Shown here in pieces: positions 60,210-64,000 of a stretch of DNA of 64,000 bases. Below the pieces are notes generated by a model. It was not told the DNA's origin. It did not search any database and saw only the letters and a program-made list of their open reading frames with translations. The DNA comes from SZUA-309 sp965233675 (GTDB lineage Bacteria > Pseudomonadota > Gammaproteobacteria > Pseudomonadales > Azotimanducaceae): contig OZ247498.1 in assembly GCA_965233675.1 (NCBI GenBank), positions 3,906,001 through 3,970,000 of the forward strand. Direction: 5' to 3'. A program made the position numbers and the translations under genes. Position 1 is the stretch's first letter. Every line of letters begins with the position of its first letter.

Positions 60210-62933
60210 ATGGCGGCCGGAAAAGAGACAGAAAAAGCACAAACACCGCCTCTGGTGCTGGTGGATGGCAGCTCGTATCTGTTTCGTGCCTATCATGCGT
60301 TGCCGGATCTGAGGACCAGCGACAACTTCCCAACCGGCGCGGTGCGTGGCGTGATCGCCATGATCCGGAAGCTGGCAAAGGACTACGAAGGCAGTCCCAT
60401 TGCCGTGGTCTTCGACGCCAAAGGCAAGACGTTCCGCAACGACCTCTACAAGGAATACAAAGCCAATCGGCCCCCCATGCCGGATGATCTGCGCGAGCAG
60501 ATCGAGCCCATTCACGAGATCATCCGGGCCATGGGCCTGCCCCTGCTGATCGTGCCGGACGTGGAAGCGGATGACGTGATCGGCACTCTGGCCGCGGAAG
60601 CGACGCGGACCCGGCGCGATACCGTGGTGTCCACCGGCGACAAAGACATGGCGCAGCTGGTGACAGACCACGTGACCCTGGTGAATACCATGACCGAGAC
60701 CACCATGGACCGGGCGGGAGTGGTGGAGAAGTTCGGTGTTGCGCCGGAACAGATCATCGATTACCTGGCGTTGATGGGCGACACCGTGGACAACATTCCC
60801 GGGGTGCCGAAAGTGGGCCCGAAGACGGCGGCCAAGTGGCTCAAGGAACACAACGACCTCGATACCATCATCGCCCGGGCGGACGAGTTCAAAGGCAAGA
60901 TCGGCGAGCACCTGCGCGGCGCGCTCGATCAGCTGCCGCTTTCGCGCACGCTGACCGAGATCCGCTGCGATCTGGATCTGCCGCTGAAGCTGGAAGCACT
61001 CATTCCAACCGAGCCCGACGAAGCCGCACTGAAAAAACTGTTTGAGCGCTTTGAGTTCAAGACCTGGGTTGCCGAGCTGAGCGGGGATGGGCCGGCGGAA
61101 GCCGATGCCCCTCCACCGGCGGTGGCCGGCAACTACCGGACCATCAGCAGCATGGAAGCGCTGGACGCGCTGATCGAATCACTGCAGCAGTCGGGTCTGT
61201 TTGCCCTCGATACGGAAACCACGAGTCTCGATTACATGGACGCGGAACTGGTGGGCTTTTCCTTCTGCATGGAGGCGGGCGAGGCCTGTTATGTGCCGGT
61301 GGGGCACAACTATGCGGGCGCCCCGGATCAGCTCTCTCTGACCGCGGTGCTGGAGAAACTCTCGCCGTTGCTGGCGGATGAGTCAGTGAAGAAAGTGGGC
61401 CAGCACCTGAAGTACGACCTCAACGTGCTCGACCGGTATGGCGTGGTGGTGAACGGCATCGAGTACGACACCATGCTCGAATCCTATGTCTTCAACAGCG
61501 TCGGCAGTCGTCACAACATGGACGATCTGGCCAAACGCTATCTCGGCCGGGAGACCATCAAGTACGAAGACATCGCCGGCAAGGGCGCCAAGCAGATCAG
61601 CTTCGATCAGGTGCCGCTGGAACAGGCCTCGGACTATGCGGCGGAAGACGCAGACGTGACCTGGCAGCTGCACCAGGTGCTGTGGCCCAGGCTCGAGGCG
61701 GAGCCGGCCCTGACCCGCGTTTTCCGAGACATCGAAATGCCGCTCATGCCCGTGCTCTCCCGGATTGAGCGCACGGGCACGCTGATCGACGGCGGGCTGC
61801 TGGCGGAGCAGAGCAAGGCGCTGGCGGAGCGGATGCAGTTGCTCCAGGCCAAGGCCTACGAGCTCGCGGATGGGGAGTTCAATCTGGGTTCGCCGAAGCA
61901 GCTCCAGGAAATTCTCTACGATCGGCTGGGGCTGCCGGTGCTGAAAAAGACGCCGAAAGGCGCGCCGTCCACGGCAGAACCCGTGCTGGTGGATCTGGCC
62001 AGGGACTACGAGTTGCCCCAGGTGATCATGGATTACCGCGGGCTCGCCAAGCTGAAATCAACCTACACGGACAAGCTGCCTCTGGTGATCAACCAGAAAA
62101 CGGGCCGGGTGCATACCTCCTATCATCAGGCCGTCGCAGCAACCGGCCGGCTCTCCTCGACGGACCCGAACCTGCAGAACATTCCCATCCGCACCGCGGA
62201 TGGCAGAAAAATCCGTCAGGCCTTCGTGGCGCCGCCGGGACGCAAGATCATCGCCGCCGACTATTCCCAGATCGAGCTCAGGATCATGGCGCATCTGTCC
62301 TCCGATACGGGCCTGACCGAGGCTTTCGCCAATGAGCAGGATATCCATCGGGCCACGGCGGCCGAAGTCTTTTCCGTGGGACTCGATGAGGTCAGTGACG
62401 ATCAGCGTCGCAATGCCAAGGCGATCAACTTCGGCCTCATCTACGGGATGTCCGCCTTCGGTCTGGGCCGGCAGCTGTCGATCAGTCGGACGCTGGCCCA
62501 GGACTATATCGATCGATACTTCGCCCGTTATCCGGGAGTGGCGGATTACATGGAGCGGACCCGGGCACTTGCCCATGATCAGGGCTTCGTGGAAACGGTC
62601 TATGGCCGCCGCCTCTACCTGCCGGAAATCAATTCCAAAAATCATCAGCGTCGCCAGGCGGCGGAACGCACGGCCATCAATGCCCCCATGCAGGGAACAG
62701 CGGCAGACATCATCAAAATGGCCATGCTGTCCGTGGATGCCTGGTTACCCGAATCGGGTCTGGATGCGCTCATGATCATGCAGGTGCACGATGAGCTGGT
62801 CTTCGAAGTGGCTGAAGGCGACGTGGATAAACTTGTCAGCGGCGTGAACGAGCGGATGTCGGCCGCAGCGGAACTCGCAGTGGCGCTGATCGTGGACGTT
62901 GGGGTGGGCGACAACTGGGACGAGGCGCACTGA
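60210..62933 (+). CDS. polA: DNA polymerase I
   Basis: A 907-residue polymerase. N-terminal 5'-3' exonuclease (LVDGSSYLFRAYHALP; EADDVIGTLA), proofreading domain with intact FALDTETTSLDYM, and polymerase motifs A (ADYSQIELRIMAHLS), B (RRNAKAINFGLIYGMS) and C (QVHDELVFEV). I start at the ATG at 60210, preceded by GGGAGGGG; the longer frame overlaps DUF2782. It works in repair and Okazaki fragment joining. Confidence 0.98.
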   Translation: MAAGKETEKAQTPPLVLVDGSSYLFRAYHALPDLRTSDNFPTGAVRGVIAMIRKLAKDYEGSPIAVVFDAKGKTFRNDLYKEYKANRPPMPDDLREQIEPIHEIIRAMGLPLLIVPDVEADDVIGTLAAEATRTRRDTVVSTGDKDMAQLVTDHVTLVNTMTETTMDRAGVVEKFGVAPEQIIDYLALMGDTVDNIPGVPKVGPKTAAKWLKEHNDLDTIIARADEFKGKIGEHLRGALDQLPLSRTLTEIRCDLDLPLKLEALIPTEPDEAALKKLFERFEFKTWVAELSGDGPAEADAPPPAVAGNYRTISSMEALDALIESLQQSGLFALDTETTSLDYMDAELVGFSFCMEAGEACYVPVGHNYAGAPDQLSLTAVLEKLSPLLADESVKKVGQHLKYDLNVLDRYGVVVNGIEYDTMLESYVFNSVGSRHNMDDLAKRYLGRETIKYEDIAGKGAKQISFDQVPLEQASDYAAEDADVTWQLHQVLWPRLEAEPALTRVFRDIEMPLMPVLSRIERTGTLIDGGLLAEQSKALAERMQLLQAKAYELADGEFNLGSPKQLQEILYDRLGLPVLKKTPKGAPSTAEPVLVDLARDYELPQVIMDYRGLAKLKSTYTDKLPLVINQKTGRVHTSYHQAVAATGRLSSTDPNLQNIPIRTADGRKIRQAFVAPPGRKIIAADYSQIELRIMAHLSSDTGLTEAFANEQDIHRATAAEVFSVGLDEVSDDQRRNAKAINFGLIYGMSAFGLGRQLSISRTLAQDYIDRYFARYPGVADYMERTRALAHDQGFVETVYGRRLYLPEINSKNHQRRQAAERTAINAPMQGTAADIIKMAMLSVDAWLPESGLDALMIMQVHDELVFEVAEGDVDKLVSGVNERMSAAAELAVALIVDVGVGDNWDEAH

Positions 62934-62949
62934 CGTAAACGTCAGTGCG
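62926..62949. terminator. Hairpin between convergent polA and engB
   Basis: A perfect 11-bp inverted repeat (CGCACTGACGT-AA-ACGTCAGTGCG) that includes the polA stop, followed by TTT on the plus strand. It fits a two-way terminator with short T-tracts. Confidence 0.55.
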
Positions 62950-62979
62950 TTTGAGTTCTGCTGCGCAAAACTCTGTCTG

Positions 62980-63642
62980 TTATTCCTCGGTTTCGGTAAG
63001 CCACCCGGTCAGGGTGCTGACCAGGTCGGGGAGGCCCTGGCCGCTGGCGGCGGAAAACAACTGCACGGTGGTCAGTTCTGAGCCGTCCACCGCGTTGCGC
63101 ACCTGCTGCAGCACTTTGCCCTGGGCACCCCGTTTCAGCTTGTCGGCCTTGTTCAGCAGGATGCGCAACGGCAATCCGGAAGGATCCGCCCATTCGATGA
63201 GTTCGATGTCGAAGGGCTGCAGCGGATGGCGGATGTCCATCACCAGCACCACGCCGGCAAGCGCATCCCGTTCGTTCAGATAGTCGTTCACGGTCTTCTG
63301 CCAGGCGGCCTGGGCGGATTTGCCCGCCTGGGCGTAGCCGTAGCCCGGCAGATCGACCAGACGGCCGTTGGTGCCGGGCACGTCGAAGAAATTCAGAAGC
63401 TGGGTCCGGCCCGGCTGTTTTGAGACCTTGGCCGTGCGGCGATTGCCGGTGAGCCGATTCAGCACCGACGACTTACCCGCATTCGATCTGCCCGCGACAG
63501 CGATTTCCGGGCCGATTGCCGGCGGGCACTGCGACACCTTGGCGGCACTCTTGAGAAAAGTGGCGGCCAGGCGAGGGGCGTCGGCTGGCGGTTTTGCGCC
63601 GCCGCCTTCCCTGGGGGTCGATTTTCCGGGTTGTCTGCTCAA
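62980..63642 (-). CDS. engB: Ribosome biogenesis GTP-binding protein YsxC/EngB
   Basis: About 220 residues. GRSNAGKSSVLNRLTG is the P-loop; KQPGRTQLLNFF and DLPGYGYA (G3) follow, and NKADKL is G4. It assists large-subunit assembly. I choose a TTG at 63642, with AGG 7 bases upstream, which gives the family's usual length. A GTG at 63705 would add 21 residues made of a 15-bp tandem repeat (TDTQR-TGTQQ-TGISL), which looks like leader rather than protein. Confidence 0.9.
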   Translation of the reverse strand: MSRQPGKSTPREGGGAKPPADAPRLAATFLKSAAKVSQCPPAIGPEIAVAGRSNAGKSSVLNRLTGNRRTAKVSKQPGRTQLLNFFDVPGTNGRLVDLPGYGYAQAGKSAQAAWQKTVNDYLNERDALAGVVLVMDIRHPLQPFDIELIEWADPSGLPLRILLNKADKLKRGAQGKVLQQVRNAVDGSELTTVQLFSAASGQGLPDLVSTLTGWLTETEE

Positions 63643-63647
63643 ACTGA

Positions 63648-63692
63648 TGCCTGTCTGCTGGGTGCCTGTCCGCTGAGTGTCTGTACTGACGG
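63648..63692 (-). repeat. 15-bp tandem array, three units, at the engB start
   Basis: Units at 63648-63662 and 63663-63677 match at 13 of 15 bases; a third at 63678-63692 is degenerate. It lies directly upstream of the proposed engB start. Confidence 0.8.
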
Positions 63693-63745
63693 TGGCGGAT
63701 AGCACCGCTGTGGTCGGGTCCTGATCGGTGGGCCGATGCGTGGGA

Positions 63746-63774
63746 CTGCTACTGAGAATCGTATATTGTATAAT
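63746..63774 (+). promoter_or_regulatory. Candidate promoter of the cytochrome c gene
   Basis: A perfect TATAAT (63769-63774) with a poor -35 (CTGCTA) 17 bp upstream. It lies about 130 bp before the cytochrome start, with the 9-bp array in the leader. Confidence 0.45.
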
Positions 63775-63821
63775 CCGCGCCCGGCAAAACGCCCGTCGCC
63801 CCGCAAACGGCGGTGTGCGTT

Positions 63822-63866
63822 ATAAGCGGTATAAGCGATACAAGCGGCATAAGTGATAAAAGCCGC
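63822..63866 (+). repeat. 9-bp tandem array, five units, in the cytochrome c leader
   Basis: Successive units ATAAGCGGT, ATAAGCGAT, ACAAGCGGC, ATAAGTGAT, AAAAGCCGC from 63822. The consensus RNAAGCGRY repeats without gaps, 41 bp before the start codon. Confidence 0.85.
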
Positions 63867-63906
63867 AGTTGCAGTGTACAAGACAAATCAGTAGGACTAA
63901 TCAGCA

Positions 63907-64000
63907 ATGGTGTCACCATCTCTGAGGGCCCTGGCCTTGGCCAGTTTCATTTCCCTGGCCGCCGCTCCGGCACTCGGCGCAGGCGATCCCGCCGCCGGCG
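63907..64000 (+). CDS. c-type cytochrome, N-terminal part (3' end outside window)
   Basis: Only 31 codons are present: a signal peptide (ALALASFISLAAAPALGA) then GDPAAG. The start of mature cytochrome c4 proteins (GDPAAGK) and the location next to engB and polA, as in Pseudomonas, suggest cytochrome c4. The heme motif lies beyond the window, so this is inferred. Confidence 0.6.
   Translation, partial: MVSPSLRALALASFISLAAAPALGAGDPAAG

Overview
The window is a GC-rich chromosomal segment spanning the replication origin of a gammaproteobacterium. This rests on gene order: rpmH-rnpA-yidD-yidC-mnmE-mnmG-rsmG-parA-parB-atpIBEFHAGDC-glmU-glmS lies left of the origin on the minus strand, and dnaA-dnaN-recF-gyrB lies to the right on the plus strand. 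The blocks after gyrB (plsC-like acyltransferase, gmhB, tag, lpxL-like; trkH/trkA-rsmB-fmt-def, LysM, dprA, tsaC, aroE) and at the right end (thrB, DUF2782, polA, engB, cytochrome c) follow the layout I recall for Pseudomonas-like chromosomes. Order and genus cannot be fixed from the sequence alone. No rRNA, tRNA, insertion sequence, prophage or CRISPR array was seen; the window is almost entirely housekeeping.

Layout. 1-2.3 kb: end of an amidohydrolase, an enoyl-CoA hydratase and an orphan TRAP-type binding lipoprotein. 2.4-7.6 kb: uvrD, then a divergent pair of a secreted beta-propeller (PD40) protein and a CadC-like membrane regulator. 7.6-18.6 kb: glmS, glmU and the complete F-type ATP synthase operon with a good promoter before atpI. 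18.7-27.5 kb: parB, parA, rsmG, mnmG, mnmE, yidC, yidD, rnpA, rpmH, read from a near-consensus promoter. 27.5-28.5 kb: gene-free oriC region with DnaA boxes and an AT-rich stretch. 28.5-35 kb: dnaA, dnaN, recF, gyrB; recF carries two parS-like 16-mers, the likely targets of the ParB encoded 12 kb away. 35-48.3 kb: envelope lipid and sugar genes, DNA repair, K+ uptake, translation initiation and termination enzymes, dprA, purE, tsaC, aroE, yheV-like. 48.5-56.5 kb: cytochrome c oxidase subunits with assembly factors (Cox11, SURF1, CyoE, Sco). 56.5-58.8 kb: ergothioneine genes egtB and egtD. 58.8-64 kb: thrB, DUF2782, polA, engB and the start of a c-type cytochrome.

The main unexplained structure is a recurrent one. 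At least a dozen gene borders carry short tandem direct duplications (8-29 bp units, 2-5 copies), often spanning or directly following a stop codon, or lying just before a start. They occur in five places within or next to the atp-glmU region, around dnaA and dnaN, after lpxL, before def, at the rsmG stop, and twice in the engB/cytochrome c gap. Other points: three genes (rsmB, egtB, egtD) have no convincing canonical start codon, and egtD shows a strong Shine-Dalgarno placed for an ATC or ATT start. No heme A synthase gene lies in the oxidase assembly cluster; a small CX3C membrane protein sits near the place it often occupies. glyQS, expected between gmhB and tag, is missing there.
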